Assembly: GCF_007990935.1 (NCBI RefSeq)
Contig: NZ_BJXJ01000005.1
Coordinates: forward strand, 62,001 to 126,000
Origin: Vibrio sagamiensis NBRC 104589
Lineage (GTDB): Bacteria; Pseudomonadota; Gammaproteobacteria; Enterobacterales; Vibrionaceae
Length of the DNA: 64,000 nucleotides
Direction: 5' to 3'
A program made the translations under genes and the position numbers. The notes beneath the pieces are model-generated. The model was not told the origin of the DNA. It worked only from the letters and a program-made list of their open reading frames with translations, and ran no database searches. Below are positions 63,899 through 64,000 of this stretch, piece after piece (positions within the stretch are counted from its first letter, which is position 1; each line of letters starts with the position of its first letter).

Positions 63899-64000
63899 AT
63901 GATTTTCCTTTTATTAATCATGCTTATCAATACATGGAGTTACCTTGGAGAAATGTAACGGAGATGATTGATAGCAATAGCTTGGATATTACATTAACAA

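Overview
The window looks like a chromosomal segment of a Vibrio or close Vibrionaceae relative. It is AT-rich, its backbone genes (ycbB/ldtD, ycbK/mepK and ycbL homologues, nadA, a DUF2982-like gene, a UPF0149 gene) are those usual in vibrios, and it carries an aerobactin locus arranged like those described in Vibrio mimicus and Grimontia hollisae. Species cannot be fixed from sequence alone.

Layout. (1) 1-15.5 kb, backbone: a periplasmic iron-type cluster (di-heme oxidoreductase, imelysin lipoprotein, Tat-exported DUF1513), L,D-transpeptidase plus MepK-like endopeptidase, a metallo-beta-lactamase-fold hydrolase, a basic winged-helix protein, a flavin amine oxidase, NadA, a potassium channel, a UPF0149 protein and a hybrid histidine kinase. 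(2) 15.6-16.4 kb: a tRNA-Ser(GGA) gene with a good promoter and terminator, then a degraded coding remnant. (3) 16.3-30.1 kb, defence island: a large SF1 helicase, then a tight operon mrr-like, hsdR, hsdS, ptuA-like, ptuB-like, hsdM. A Septu-type ATPase/HNH pair is thus nested inside a type I restriction operon, and similar terminator-like sequences lie at both edges of the island. (4) 30.2-33.2 kb: a PhzF protein and an LtaS-type membrane sulfatase, with hairpins of the same stem sequence on either side of the sulfatase. (5) 33.2-47.5 kb, iron acquisition: iutA, iucD, iucC, iucB and iucA on the minus strand, an aerobactin ABC importer (FhuB/D/C type), a divergent MFS exporter candidate and an FhuF-like ferric-siderophore reductase. 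Three candidate Fur boxes sit upstream of the iucA, fhuC/MFS and reductase genes.

(6) 47.7-64 kb, accessory region rich in unknowns: two tandem paralogous small membrane proteins and a membrane-anchored winged-helix protein; a secreted protein with a peptidase S74 (intramolecular chaperone) domain; small secreted and hypothetical proteins; a Fis paralogue behind a coupled 25-codon leader ORF; a perfect seven-copy heptanucleotide repeat upstream of a 1456-residue lipoprotein built of InlB-like and BspA-like repeats; and a three-gene minus-strand set containing an Rhs shell protein. The Rhs core-end domain and variable C-terminus are encoded by a separate overlapping gene that begins with a twin-arginine signal peptide.

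The most unusual features are the split Rhs with its Tat-signal second half, the Septu pair nested within hsdRSM beside an Mrr-type nuclease, and the heptanucleotide repeat ahead of the large surface lipoprotein. Assignments rest on motif recognition by eye; no database search was run.
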